20,368 nt of DNA from DASRHK01 sp035650495 (GTDB lineage Bacteria; Pseudomonadota; Gammaproteobacteria; Nevskiales; Nevskiaceae): assembly GCA_035650495.1 (NCBI GenBank), contig DASRHK010000019.1, forward strand, positions 1-20,368, in the 5' to 3' direction. The notes under the pieces are model-generated. The model had not been told where the DNA came from. It ran no database searches and was given only the letters and a program-made list of their open reading frames with translations. The translations under genes were made by a program, and so were the position numbers. Below are positions 1 to 8,494 of this stretch, piece by piece; positions within the stretch are counted from its first letter, which is position 1; each line of letters starts with the position of its first letter.

Positions 1-1587
1 GTTCCGCAACTGTCCGCGGAAATCCGCGCGCTTCAGGACAAGCTTCAGTCCACCAGCTCCGCTCTCGTCACGGAGCGCGACGAGAGCAGCCGCCGGATCG
101 CGACGCTGCAGTCCGAAGTGGATCACGCCGCCGAAGCCGAAGAGCTGCACAAGCGCGCGATCAAGGAGCTCGAAGCTCAGATCAAGGATGAGCATCACAA
201 TCACGAGATAGCGATCGAGCATCTGCATCGCACGCAGGCCGAGCTGGAGACGTTGGTCCTGACGCTCGCCGAGAATGCGCGCCGCGTGGCCGAGCTGACC
301 AAGCTCGCCGCCGATGCGCAGCAGGAGTGCGGTCGCATCGCACACGAGCGGGAGGAAGTCGCGAAATTGGCGGCCGGCAGGCAGGGCGAGATCGAGCGGC
401 TGCTGCAGGCACGCGACGCCGAGGCGAAGCTCGCCGCGCAGCGGACGCTCGAGATCGCGACCCTCACGAAGCAGGCCGAGGAACTTGCGCGCGCGATCGC
501 CAGCGCTCAAGCCGAACACGCGAAGCTGGCCAAGGCTCGCGATGAACAGGCGCAGCTCGTCAGCGCGCGCCAGGCGGAGGTCGCCCAGCTGATCCAGATC
601 CGCAATGAGCAGACTAAGCAACTCGCTGATCGCGAGCGCCAGTTGATCGTGGCGAGCACCGAGCGCGATCAGCTGGCAGCACGTCTGCGGGATACCGAAG
701 CGATCGTGTCGAGCCAGAAGGCGCAAGCGGTTGGATCCGAGCAGCTCGACAAGCTCGCTGCGCAGATCCGAGATCTGCAGCGCGACAACGAAGCAAGCCT
801 TCTTCAGTTGCATCAAGCCCGCGAAGAGCTCGAGCTCGCCACCGTCGCCGGCGAGGAGCGGCTACAGCTCCTCCAGGACTATGCACGCGCATCCGCGGAG
901 ATCGCGGCTGCCGTCCAGAACACGGATCCGGTCAAGCCCTCAACCGAGCGCGACGCGCCCCACCAGCATCTCGCAACGCTGCGCGGTCTCCTGCCCAAGC
1001 TGCGTGGCGTGGTGATCGCATCGCCGACGCCGGTCGCACTCGTCGAAGTACCCGGCTCTGCGTCGGCGGGCGGCGCGCCTTTCAAGTGCGCCGCCGCCAG
1101 CCTGCAGTTCGCGCGCATGTCGGACGAGTACTGGCAGATTTCCGTATCAGCGACGAATCTCCAGTCCGGCGATCTGCAGATCTATTCGGTGCAGGCGCTG
1201 CTCGAGTGGTATCGCGGCGAGTTCCTGCTCAAGCTGCGGCCGAGCGAGTGCGGGTTCGAGCTCGATTATTTCCGCACGCATCCACTCTCGCACGACGACT
1301 GGGGATCGTATCTGCAGATCGCGCTCGCCGATACGGCGGCGTTCGTCGACGGCCTGAGCGCACCCGACCGGCGCGTGATGCGCTTGGTCACGCTGGTGCT
1401 GGCGGAAGCGCTGCGCGCGGATCGCGGCCTGGGCGCCCAGACCGCGACGGTCCGCGAAGAATTGGCGATCGCCGCGAAGCAATGCCAGCAGCTCGCGGAT
1501 GATCTCAGTGACCGCAAGCCCAAAGTCACCTCCACAGCCGGCAAGGCGCGCGAGTCGCGCCAGAAGCGCGTCCTCCCCCGGAAATAG
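1..1587 (+). CDS. Coiled-coil protein with C-terminal domain of unknown family (5' end outside window)
   Basis: The frame is open from base 1 with no stop, so the gene begins upstream; 528 residues are visible. Bases 1 to about 930 encode an almost uninterrupted alpha-helical coiled coil rich in Ala, Glu, Gln, Lys, Arg and Leu. Within it, bases 298-675 fall into six consecutive 21-residue (three-heptad) units, several beginning with A-K-L-A or a variant. A separate, more globular region follows (about 960-1430) with conserved-looking aromatic residues (YWQISVSATNLQSGDLQIYS; WYRGEFLLKLRPSECGFELD), then a basic tail ending RKRVLPRK-like. I do not recognise this domain. No signal peptide can be judged because the N-terminus is missing. 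The gene lies 11 bp before gmd, so it is probably co-transcribed with the polysaccharide genes. A scaffold or length-determining role is inference only, by analogy with the coiled-coil ruler of WbdD. Confidence 0.85.
   Translation, partial: VPQLSAEIRALQDKLQSTSSALVTERDESSRRIATLQSEVDHAAEAEELHKRAIKELEAQIKDEHHNHEIAIEHLHRTQAELETLVLTLAENARRVAELTKLAADAQQECGRIAHEREEVAKLAAGRQGEIERLLQARDAEAKLAAQRTLEIATLTKQAEELARAIASAQAEHAKLAKARDEQAQLVSARQAEVAQLIQIRNEQTKQLADRERQLIVASTERDQLAARLRDTEAIVSSQKAQAVGSEQLDKLAAQIRDLQRDNEASLLQLHQAREELELATVAGEERLQLLQDYARASAEIAAAVQNTDPVKPSTERDAPHQHLATLRGLLPKLRGVVIASPTPVALVEVPGSASAGGAPFKCAAASLQFARMSDEYWQISVSATNLQSGDLQIYSVQALLEWYRGEFLLKLRPSECGFELDYFRTHPLSHDDWGSYLQIALADTAAFVDGLSAPDRRVMRLVTLVLAEALRADRGLGAQTATVREELAIAAKQCQQLADDLSDRKPKVTSTAGKARESRQKRVLPRK
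298..675 (+). repeat. Six tandem 63-bp (21-residue) coiled-coil repeats
   Basis: Phasing the protein at bases 298, 361, 424, 487, 550 and 613 gives six units of exactly 21 residues. The second, third and fourth units begin AKLAAGRQ, AKLAAQRT and ARAIASAQ, and the fifth begins AQLVSARQ. The repeat is diverged at DNA level, so it reflects old internal duplication or structural constraint rather than a recent tandem array. Twenty-one residues equals three heptads, as expected for a regular left-handed coiled coil. Confidence 0.7.
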
Positions 1588-1598
1588 AGATCGAGATC

Positions 1599-2735
1599 TT
1601 GAAGAAGCACACTAAGAAAAAAGCCCTCATCACCGGCATCACCGGCCAGGACGGCGCCTATCTCGCGGAATTCCTCATCGGCAAGGGCTATGAGGTCCAC
1701 GGGATCAAGCGCCGGACGTCCCTGTTCAACACCGATCGCATCGACGATCTGTATGAGGATCCGCACGCCGGCGATCGCAAGCTGATCCTGCATCACGGCG
1801 ACATGACGGATTCGTCGAGCTTGTTGCACGTGATGCAGCAGGTGCAGCCGGACGAGCTGTACAACCTTGCCGCGCAATCGCACGTCGCAGTGTCGTTCGA
1901 GGAGCCGGAGTACACGGCCAACGGCGACGCGCTCGGAACGCTGCGATTGCTCGAAGCCATCCGCATCCTCGGTTTGAAAGACAAGACGCGCTTCTATCAG
2001 GCGTCGACTTCGGAGCTCTACGGCCTGGTGCAGGAGATCCCGCAGACCGAGAAGACGCCGTTCTACCCACGATCTCCGTACGGCGTCGCGAAGCTCTACG
2101 GCTACTGGATCACGGTCAATTATCGCGAGGCGTACGGCTTCTACGCGTGCAACGGCATCCTGTTCAATCACGAGTCGCCAATCCGCGGTGAGACGTTCGT
2201 CACTCGCAAGATCACTCGCGCGATCGCGCGCATCGCGCTCGGCCTGCAGGACTGCCTCTATCTCGGAAACATGAATGCGCTGCGCGATTGGGGACACGCT
2301 CGCGACTACGTGCGGATGATGTGGCTGATGCTTCAGCAGAAGTCGCCCGACGATTACGTGATCGCGACAGGTGAGCAACACAGCGTGCGCGAATTCGCCG
2401 AGACCGCAGCCAGGGACATCGGCATCGAGCTCGAATGGCGCGGTAAGGGCGTGAAGGAAGTCGGCCGTGTGGCGGCCGTGCGCGAATGCGAGTGGGGCAT
2501 GCCCAAAGTGAAGCCGGGCGCCACCATCGTGCGCGTGGATCCGCGCTACTTCCGGCCCGCTGAAGTCGAGACGCTGCTCGGCAATCCGGCAAAGGCGAAG
2601 AAGCAGCTCGGCTGGGTTCCCGAGATCCGCTTCACCGAGCTGGTGAAGGAAATGATCGTCTCCGACCTTCGATCCGCTCAACGCGACGTCGTGGTGAAGG
2701 ACCACGGCTTCCAGACGCGTCGCTATCACGAGTGA
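1599..2735 (+). CDS. gmd: GDP-mannose 4,6-dehydratase
   Basis: A 378-residue short-chain dehydrogenase/reductase, close to the usual bacterial Gmd length. It converts GDP-D-mannose to GDP-4-dehydro-6-deoxy-D-mannose in the cytoplasm, using bound NADP. The Rossmann motif GITGQDG is at residues 13-19. The catalytic set matches Gmd spacing: Thr137 and Glu139 in STSELYG, then Tyr161 and Lys165 in YGVAK. Other Gmd hallmarks are NLAAQSHVAVSFEEP, LFNHESPIRGETFVTRKI and WGHARDYV. The only sensible start is TTG at 1599, which gives MKKHTKKKALITG; the Shine-Dalgarno is weak (GAGAT). No GDP-fucose synthase, Rmd reductase or perosamine synthase lies in the window, so the final sugar cannot be named. Identity is very secure. 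Confidence 0.97.
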   Translation: MKKHTKKKALITGITGQDGAYLAEFLIGKGYEVHGIKRRTSLFNTDRIDDLYEDPHAGDRKLILHHGDMTDSSSLLHVMQQVQPDELYNLAAQSHVAVSFEEPEYTANGDALGTLRLLEAIRILGLKDKTRFYQASTSELYGLVQEIPQTEKTPFYPRSPYGVAKLYGYWITVNYREAYGFYACNGILFNHESPIRGETFVTRKITRAIARIALGLQDCLYLGNMNALRDWGHARDYVRMMWLMLQQKSPDDYVIATGEQHSVREFAETAARDIGIELEWRGKGVKEVGRVAAVRECEWGMPKVKPGATIVRVDPRYFRPAEVETLLGNPAKAKKQLGWVPEIRFTELVKEMIVSDLRSAQRDVVVKDHGFQTRRYHE

Positions 2736-2745
2736 CCTGCGGCCC

Positions 2746-3192
2746 GTGCGCGGCGATCCAGATCAGGCGGCCGACGCGATCCTCTTCGAATCCGGCTTCG
2801 TCCGCGGCACTTACGTCACCGAAGGCTATGGGCATCTCGACATCGTCCTGAATCGCGTCCGCATCGGCGAGGTCGCGATCAATCAGTTGCCGTTCAAGCT
2901 TGCGATCTACGGCGGTGCGGTTCAGCTGATCATTGGCAATCTGCAACCGCGCCCGCACCGCGTCGTTGTTCTCTGGCTGACCGGCCCGTACCAGAAATTC
3001 CGCCGCACCGCGCGGCACATCGCGCGCTTTCCGGATGAATTGCGTGGCGCGGTGTGCGAGTTCATCCGCAGCCTGCCCGAGGTCGTCGAGCGCGTGGATT
3101 GGAATCGCCTGAAGTCGAGCCCGATCGATCGCGCCGAATGGCGGCGCATCGCGCTGCAAGGCGCGCAAGGCGCGCCGCTGCCAGGCGCATGA
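2746..3192 (+). CDS. Hypothetical protein coupled to gmd and a large glycosyltransferase
   Basis: A 148-residue reading frame filling the space between gmd (10 bp gap) and the next gene, whose ATG overlaps this TGA in an ATGA (3189-3192). GTG at 2746 is the only usable start after the gmd stop; it gives MRGDPDQAADAILFESGF. The N-terminal half looks beta-rich (ESGFVRGTYVTEGYGHLDIV and LPFKLAIYGGAVQLIIGNLQ); the C-terminal part looks helical with many Arg and Glu. There is no signal peptide, membrane helix or catalytic motif that I recognise, and I cannot name a family. Its position and translational coupling argue that it is real and acts with the polysaccharide enzymes, perhaps as a small accessory protein. 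The function is unknown. Confidence 0.65.
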   Translation: MRGDPDQAADAILFESGFVRGTYVTEGYGHLDIVLNRVRIGEVAINQLPFKLAIYGGAVQLIIGNLQPRPHRVVVLWLTGPYQKFRRTARHIARFPDELRGAVCEFIRSLPEVVERVDWNRLKSSPIDRAEWRRIALQGAQGAPLPGA

Positions 3193-6011
3193 ACGACTCG
3201 CTCACGGGCGGCAATTGGCTCGAATTGGAGCCACAGTGGTGGACGCGGCGCCGGGAGCACGCCGCCGACCTCGATGTGCAGCTGGCATTCGCGCAGACGT
3301 TCCGACTGCGCGGCGATCTTGCCGCGGCGATCGACGCGGTTCGCGCAGCACAATCGCTCGCGCCGGCCGACGAGCGTGTCCTGGAAGAGTTCGTCTCGTG
3401 CTACGAGGCAAGCTGGGCGTGGCGCAACGCAATCGCAGGATTGTCGCAATGGCTCGCTCGCTCTCCTCGTCGCGCGGATCTGCGCGTGCGCATGGGCAAG
3501 GCGCTGGCGGCGCTCGGACGTCATGCGGAAGCAGCGGGTTTTTTCGAGTCCGCTTTGGAGCTTTCGCCGCGCTCCGGTGAATTGCATCGCCAACGCGCCC
3601 TGTTTCTCGAAGCCCAAGGCCACGTGCAGCGTGCCGCCCGCGCTTTGGCGAGCGCAGATGTGAAGGACGCCTCCGGCGCTTTCCGCGATGAGCGCATCCG
3701 CATCGTCGCTCGTGCGCTGAACGAGCTGGGTGCCGAGTACACCGATCCGAAGCTGAAGGATGTTCTCATCGCCGACGTGCTGGCTGACTCGGCGAAGCTC
3801 GCGCCAGCGCGATTCTGGGACGCCATCGATGTCTGCCTCGAGCTCGACGACCGTGCTTCGGTCGCAAAGCTCGCGAGCTCCATCGCGAGCCTTCCCGCGG
3901 TCGCCGAGCGCAACGCAGCGTTGATCCGGTTCTGCTGGCGCCTCGCCGCCCGCGTCCTGACCAATGAGCTCGACACGTTCCGCACCCGTTTCTCCGGCGA
4001 GGCGATGCACGCGGTCGGCGTCGCGCTCGAATTGCGCGGCGAGGAGTCGCTGGCGATGCTCGCGTTCGTCATCGCCTCGGCTTTGGAGCCGACGCATCAG
4101 GGTTATGCAATGAACGCCGGCATGTGTCTGCTGCGTGCCGGCGTTCCTACCGCCGCTGCGCGATTCTTCGCGAAGGTCGAGCGCGCTTACGACAAGCACA
4201 CCCGCACGATCCTGTGGCCGCAGCGTGATGGAGTGCGTTGGCCGCACACATCACACGTCGATGCTCCCGCCTTCGACGCGCAGCTGCCGCGCGGCAAGAA
4301 GTGGCCGCGCATCACCATCGTGTCGCCTTCGTTCAACCAGGCGCAGTACGTCGAGGAGACGCTGCTCTCGGTGTTGAACCAGGGCTATCCGAATCTGCAG
4401 TACATCGTCGTCGACGGCGGCTCGACCGACGGTACGCTTCAGATCCTGAAACGTTACCAGGCGCGACTGAGCAAACTGATTGTCGGGCCCGATCGCGGAC
4501 AGACCGATGCGATCAACAAGGGCATGCGCTTTGCCACTGGCGAAATCCTCGGCTGGCTCAATACGGACGATCTGCTCGCGCCCGGTGCCCTGCACCAGAT
4601 CGCGCTTCGCTACCTGCAAGGCGGCGTCGATGTCATCGCCGGCGCTTGCCTCACGCATCGCAGCGGCCGGTTCGAGATCGCCAATCTACCGGCCGTGACC
4701 CAGAAGACATTCACGCCGGCAATGCTCGCGGAGATTTTCGACTACTGGATGCGCGGGTATTTCTTCTACCAGCCGGAAGTGTTCTTCACTCGCAAGCTGT
4801 TCAAGCGGGTCGGCGGCAAGCTGCGCACCGATCTGCACTACTCGATGGATTACGAGCTGTGGCTGCGCTTTGCGAAGGCGCGGGCACGCTTCGGCAAAGT
4901 GGCGTGGCCCGTCGCGTTCTTCCGTCATCACGCGTTGCAGAAGACCTCGGCGCTGGTCGCGTGTGTGTGCGAGCAGGCCGAGTTGCGCAATCGCGCGCAG
5001 GACTACGGACCCGGCGCGACGCGCATTTCGGATCTGCGCCGCCGGCTGCGAGCCAAGCTCGGAAAGGATCGCGCGCGCATCGTCGTCCATTCCGGGCGTC
5101 ACGAGAAGATCTTCTCGCCAACGACGCAGGCCGATCTGTGGGCAGCCTTCGCCGGGACGCCCTTCGAGCTGACGTTCGTCGGCGACGACGCCGCGATCCC
5201 GGCCGACACCGACATCGTGATCTGGCTCGTGCATCTGCTCGACGACGAGGCCCGCCTCGAGCGCTTCCGCAAGCGCGTGCCGAACGCGATCGTCGTCGGA
5301 TGGTTCTGGGACAACCACCACCACCTGTTCGAGAACCATGCGGCCGCGCGACGCGTCGACTTCATCGTTCCGGGTCACGCGTTTGCCGCCGGCTACCTCG
5401 CGAATCGCGAAGCGGTGATGGTGGATTCCGTGCCGCTGTGCGTGACGCAGTGGTCCGCGTCGGAAGCGCAAGCGGCGTGGGCGGAAGCGGGCGATCAGTC
5501 ACGCTCCGACGATCTCTACGGTGGCTTCGTGTGGTACGCCTTCGCCGAGAAGCGGAATCGTCTCGTCGAGCAGCTCGTGGCCGCGGGCGAGAAGCACGTC
5601 TACCTGATGGACGAGAGTGACCTGTCGCGATACTTCGCGCGCTCGCGTCCTGAGCGCTTCCGCGAATGGGCAAGCTTCAAGACTTCGTTGTGCTTGCCGT
5701 TGTACGAGGATATTTCGCAGCGCTTCTTCGACGCGCTGCTCGCCGGGCAGATTCCGATCGTGCCGGAGGCCGTTCCGGACTTATCGTCGATCGTGTCGAA
5801 GGCGCAGCGCGCGTCGCTGCCGATCGTCACGTTCGATGCAATGACCGTCGACTCGGTTCGCAAGGCGCACCGCCGTGCCATCGCACTGTTCGACAAGCTC
5901 GGGGCGAAGGGCGCACAACGCAGGCATCGCTACGCGCTCGAGCACGCGATGCTGGCGCCACGAATCGGAGAGATGCTGTCGATGCTGGGCAACTGGGCTC
6001 GGCGTCGATGA
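3189..6011 (+). CDS. Modular glycosyltransferase: TPR-like region, GT2 domain, CgeB-like C-terminal domain
   Basis: A 940-residue cytoplasmic protein. Residues about 30-335 are helical and TPR-like (for example LRVRMGKALAALGRHAEAAG). Residues about 374-600 are a GT2 (GT-A fold) glycosyltransferase: ITIVSPSFNQAQYVEETLLS at the start, VVDGGSTDGT at 407-416 and the metal/nucleotide DxD-type motif WLNTDD at 456-461. Residues about 629-935 resemble the CgeB/spore-maturation type of glycosyltransferase-like domain (HSGRHEKIF, GWFWDNHHHLF, then LPLYEDISQRFFDALLAGQI and PIVPE). The start is ATG 3189, inside the ATGA overlap with the upstream gene; the open frame extends further 5' but only over the coding region of that gene. 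The 3' end overlaps the next ATG in another ATGA (6008-6011). Acceptor and donor are not predictable. The two potential transfer domains suggest it adds two sugars or that one domain is accessory. Confidence 0.9.
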   Translation: MNDSLTGGNWLELEPQWWTRRREHAADLDVQLAFAQTFRLRGDLAAAIDAVRAAQSLAPADERVLEEFVSCYEASWAWRNAIAGLSQWLARSPRRADLRVRMGKALAALGRHAEAAGFFESALELSPRSGELHRQRALFLEAQGHVQRAARALASADVKDASGAFRDERIRIVARALNELGAEYTDPKLKDVLIADVLADSAKLAPARFWDAIDVCLELDDRASVAKLASSIASLPAVAERNAALIRFCWRLAARVLTNELDTFRTRFSGEAMHAVGVALELRGEESLAMLAFVIASALEPTHQGYAMNAGMCLLRAGVPTAAARFFAKVERAYDKHTRTILWPQRDGVRWPHTSHVDAPAFDAQLPRGKKWPRITIVSPSFNQAQYVEETLLSVLNQGYPNLQYIVVDGGSTDGTLQILKRYQARLSKLIVGPDRGQTDAINKGMRFATGEILGWLNTDDLLAPGALHQIALRYLQGGVDVIAGACLTHRSGRFEIANLPAVTQKTFTPAMLAEIFDYWMRGYFFYQPEVFFTRKLFKRVGGKLRTDLHYSMDYELWLRFAKARARFGKVAWPVAFFRHHALQKTSALVACVCEQAELRNRAQDYGPGATRISDLRRRLRAKLGKDRARIVVHSGRHEKIFSPTTQADLWAAFAGTPFELTFVGDDAAIPADTDIVIWLVHLLDDEARLERFRKRVPNAIVVGWFWDNHHHLFENHAAARRVDFIVPGHAFAAGYLANREAVMVDSVPLCVTQWSASEAQAAWAEAGDQSRSDDLYGGFVWYAFAEKRNRLVEQLVAAGEKHVYLMDESDLSRYFARSRPERFREWASFKTSLCLPLYEDISQRFFDALLAGQIPIVPEAVPDLSSIVSKAQRASLPIVTFDAMTVDSVRKAHRRAIALFDKLGAKGAQRRHRYALEHAMLAPRIGEMLSMLGNWARRR

Positions 6012-6967
6012 AGCGAAAAAACGGTCCACGCATCACGGCCGCGATCTGCACTTACGATCGCTACCCTCTCCTGGCCGAGGCGATCGACAGTCTCGTCGAG
6101 CAATCGCTGCGCCTGGATCAATTCCGGATCCTGGTCGTCGACAACTCGCCCGATGCAGAAAGAGCTCGAGCCGCGGCTCGCGCGCTGAAGGGCATTCCGA
6201 ACCTCGACTACGTCATCGAGAAGAACCCGGGGCTCGCGAACGCGCGCAACGTCGCTGTTCGTCGATGCGGAACGGATCTCATCGCGTTCATGGATGACGA
6301 CGCCGTCGCCGATCGCAAGTGGCTCGCTGAAATCGTCACGGCTTTCGATGCGTTCGGTGCCGCTGTGGTCGGCGGCCGAGTCGATCCGACCTGGGCAGCT
6401 CCGCGGCCGTCTTGGCTGGACGACGGCTTGCTCGGTCATCTTTCGTTGATCGATTGGGGCGGCCGTACGCGGATCGCCAAGCCCGAAGAGTGGTTCGCCG
6501 GAACCAACGTCGCCTTTCGCGCGCAGGCCATTCGCGACCGCGGCGGGTTCTCGACGAACCTCGGACGTGTCGGGTCGAACAGTGCGCTCCTCGGCAACGA
6601 AGAAGTACAGCTCATCGAGCGCATCCGGCGTGCCGGCGGACAACGCGTCTACGCGCCGAAGGCCTTCGTTCACCATCGCGTCGAGGCCGAGCGCCTCACG
6701 AGGACCTGGTTCCGCAAGCGTGCGGCGTGGCAAGCCGTGTCGGACTTCACGATGGACTCCGCGCGCTTCATGCCGATGGGCTCGAAGCTGTGGAATGACA
6801 CGCTTCATTATTTGAATGCGCTGCCTCCGCACGAGCGCGGCATGCGCGGGCTGCTGGTCGACACGGACGATCCTGCACTGTTCCGCTGGCAAACGAGCGC
6901 CATCTACATGACGACCATGCTTGCGCTGATGGGTTTCGAAGGCGCCGGCGACGAGGCGCTTCGCTAA
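6008..6967 (+). CDS. Family 2 glycosyltransferase
   Basis: A 319-residue GT2 enzyme with a GT-A fold that transfers a sugar from a nucleotide donor during polysaccharide assembly. It opens with RITAAICTYDRYPLLAEAID, the typical first beta-alpha unit. It carries VVDNSPD at 43-49, NPGLANARN at 73-81, the DxD-type FMDDDAV at 95-100 and the acceptor-side motif GNEEVQLIERIRRAGG from 196. No membrane helix is obvious, so it is probably a soluble or peripheral cytoplasmic enzyme. ATG 6008 overlaps the preceding TGA (ATGA), indicating translational coupling. Its TAA overlaps by 4 bp the stop of the convergent gene on the other strand. The substrate is unknown. Confidence 0.93.
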   Translation: MKRKNGPRITAAICTYDRYPLLAEAIDSLVEQSLRLDQFRILVVDNSPDAERARAAARALKGIPNLDYVIEKNPGLANARNVAVRRCGTDLIAFMDDDAVADRKWLAEIVTAFDAFGAAVVGGRVDPTWAAPRPSWLDDGLLGHLSLIDWGGRTRIAKPEEWFAGTNVAFRAQAIRDRGGFSTNLGRVGSNSALLGNEEVQLIERIRRAGGQRVYAPKAFVHHRVEAERLTRTWFRKRAAWQAVSDFTMDSARFMPMGSKLWNDTLHYLNALPPHERGMRGLLVDTDDPALFRWQTSAIYMTTMLALMGFEGAGDEALR

Positions 6968-8466
6968 CCCGCGGCTTTCAGCGCGGCGCGCAGCAGTTCC
7001 TTTCCGCGCGTCGCCGAGTAGCGCTTCTTGACGTAGCGCCACCCGCTCTCCGAGAGCCGTCGCCACAACTTTTCATCCTCGTACGCACGCGCGATCGCCT
7101 TAGCGACCTCGCGCGGCTTGTCGGCGACGAGGACTTGCTTGCCCGCGATCAATCCGGTCCCTTCGATCGCGATCGAAGACGCGACCGCCGGCACGCCGCG
7201 CGCAAGGCTCTCGGCGAGCTTGCCTTTGAATCCTGCGCCGAATCGCAAAGGAGCGATGCTGAGCCGATGGCGCTGGAAGATCTTGTCGAGATTGGGCGCG
7301 TGCCCTTCGATGATCACATCCGTGCTGCCGAGCGCTTCGATTTCCTTCGTCACCTTGCTGCCGTAGACGTGGAGGCGAACATCCGGCAGCAGCTTGCGCA
7401 ACAACGGCATGACTTCGGCGACGAAATGCTTCACCGCATCGACGTTCGGCCGATGTCCGAAGCCGCCGAGGTAGAGAATGCCTTCGCGGCGTGAGAAATC
7501 TTTCGGAAGCTTCGCCGCAGCGTCGATCACCCAAGGCAGGTACTTCAACTTCGCTTTCGGCGCTGCCTTGCGCAGGATTGCCAATTCATACGAATTGCAG
7601 ATCAACGTGCAATCGGCGGAGCGGATGACGGCGAGCTCGCGCGCCTTCACCTTCTTCGCGGCTTCAGCGAGCGCGCGGCTTCGCGTCACCTTGGCCTCGC
7701 GCTGCATCCGCAGGTAATGCAGATCGGCGTTGTTGAAGATGACCTTCGCCTGCGGCGCATACGTGCGAAGGAGCGGGATGGCGATCTCGCCGACGGTGTA
7801 GCGGTGAACGTAGGCAATTGCGAACTCGGTGCCACGCGCCTCGAGGAATGCTTCGAGCGACGGATGCTCCGGCTGCTCGATCGTCTCGATACGCATGCGC
7901 TGCAGTTGCTCCGTATGTGCACCTGCCGGCAGCAGCGTCTCGGGCACGAACGTGACGTCGAACCCAAGCGATTGCAGGAGCTTCATGTGCGCGAGCGCGA
8001 CGTTCGATCCCGCGTCCTGATCGGGAGCAGGCGTTGCTGCATCGATGAACAAAGCACGGTTCTTTCCTCGGCGAAAAGACGGTCGCCGCTTCCTGGGCGT
8101 CGCAGTGCTCGCCGCGACTTCTACGAAGAGCGTCGCGCTCTTGGTCGCGCCTTTGTCACTCGTCGCACGCACTTCGACGAGATGCTTCCCCGGCGCGAGA
8201 TCGATGGATCGCAGATGTGCCTCGAAGCCCGTCCGCAACGCCTCTTCACGTCCGCCCAGCGCGGCCATCACATCTTCTCGCGCGATGCCTGTCGCGACGA
8301 TGCTCGCAGCAGCTCCGTCGACGAGCACTTCTACTCGTGTGGGGCTTTCTTCAGCGAAGGCCCAGCCCCGAACGACGAGCTTGGAGCTCACTGGTACGGC
8401 TTGCCAGGCATCGGCCACCACGGGCTGCTCGACGAACAACAGGATGGTCTTCGGGGACTCAGGCAT
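6964..8466 (-). CDS. GT4-like glycosyltransferase with N-terminal beta-rich module
   Basis: A 500-residue protein. Residues about 20-118 form a beta-rich module (LVVRGWAFAEESPTRVEVLV ... GFEAHLRSIDLAPGKHLVEV) resembling accessory domains attached to other bacterial glycosyltransferases. Residues about 137-500 form a GT-B fold. Visible features are PAPDQDAGSN at 146-155, a typical N-lobe signature in this group, then ILYLGGFGHRPNVDAV at 330-345 and the donor-lobe signature FGAGFKGKLAESLARGVPAV at 409-428. ATG 8466 is preceded by a weak GAGTGATC. It lies 221 bp downstream of rfbD on the same strand, so it may be read from the rfb operon or from its own promoter. A rhamnosyltransferase role is plausible from context but not shown. 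Confidence 0.9.
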   Translation of the reverse strand: MPESPKTILLFVEQPVVADAWQAVPVSSKLVVRGWAFAEESPTRVEVLVDGAAASIVATGIAREDVMAALGGREEALRTGFEAHLRSIDLAPGKHLVEVRATSDKGATKSATLFVEVAASTATPRKRRPSFRRGKNRALFIDAATPAPDQDAGSNVALAHMKLLQSLGFDVTFVPETLLPAGAHTEQLQRMRIETIEQPEHPSLEAFLEARGTEFAIAYVHRYTVGEIAIPLLRTYAPQAKVIFNNADLHYLRMQREAKVTRSRALAEAAKKVKARELAVIRSADCTLICNSYELAILRKAAPKAKLKYLPWVIDAAAKLPKDFSRREGILYLGGFGHRPNVDAVKHFVAEVMPLLRKLLPDVRLHVYGSKVTKEIEALGSTDVIIEGHAPNLDKIFQRHRLSIAPLRFGAGFKGKLAESLARGVPAVASSIAIEGTGLIAGKQVLVADKPREVAKAIARAYEDEKLWRRLSESGWRYVKKRYSATRGKELLRAALKAAG

Positions 8467-8494
8467 GCACGGATCACTCTACGGTAACTCGTAC

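Noticed and set aside
1266..2729. Long minus-strand open frame (487 codons) across gmd
   Set aside because: It lies opposite a certain gmd and the preceding gene, shows no motif, and has the Arg/His/Ala/Asp-rich composition of antisense GC-rich DNA.
2922..4247. Minus-strand open frame of 441 codons
   Set aside because: It is antisense to the coupled 148-residue and 940-residue genes and has no recognisable domain.
4238..5620. Plus-strand 460-codon frame inside the modular glycosyltransferase
   Set aside because: Another reading frame of the same DNA. The frame with the GT2 motifs is the real one; this one is arginine-rich low-information sequence.
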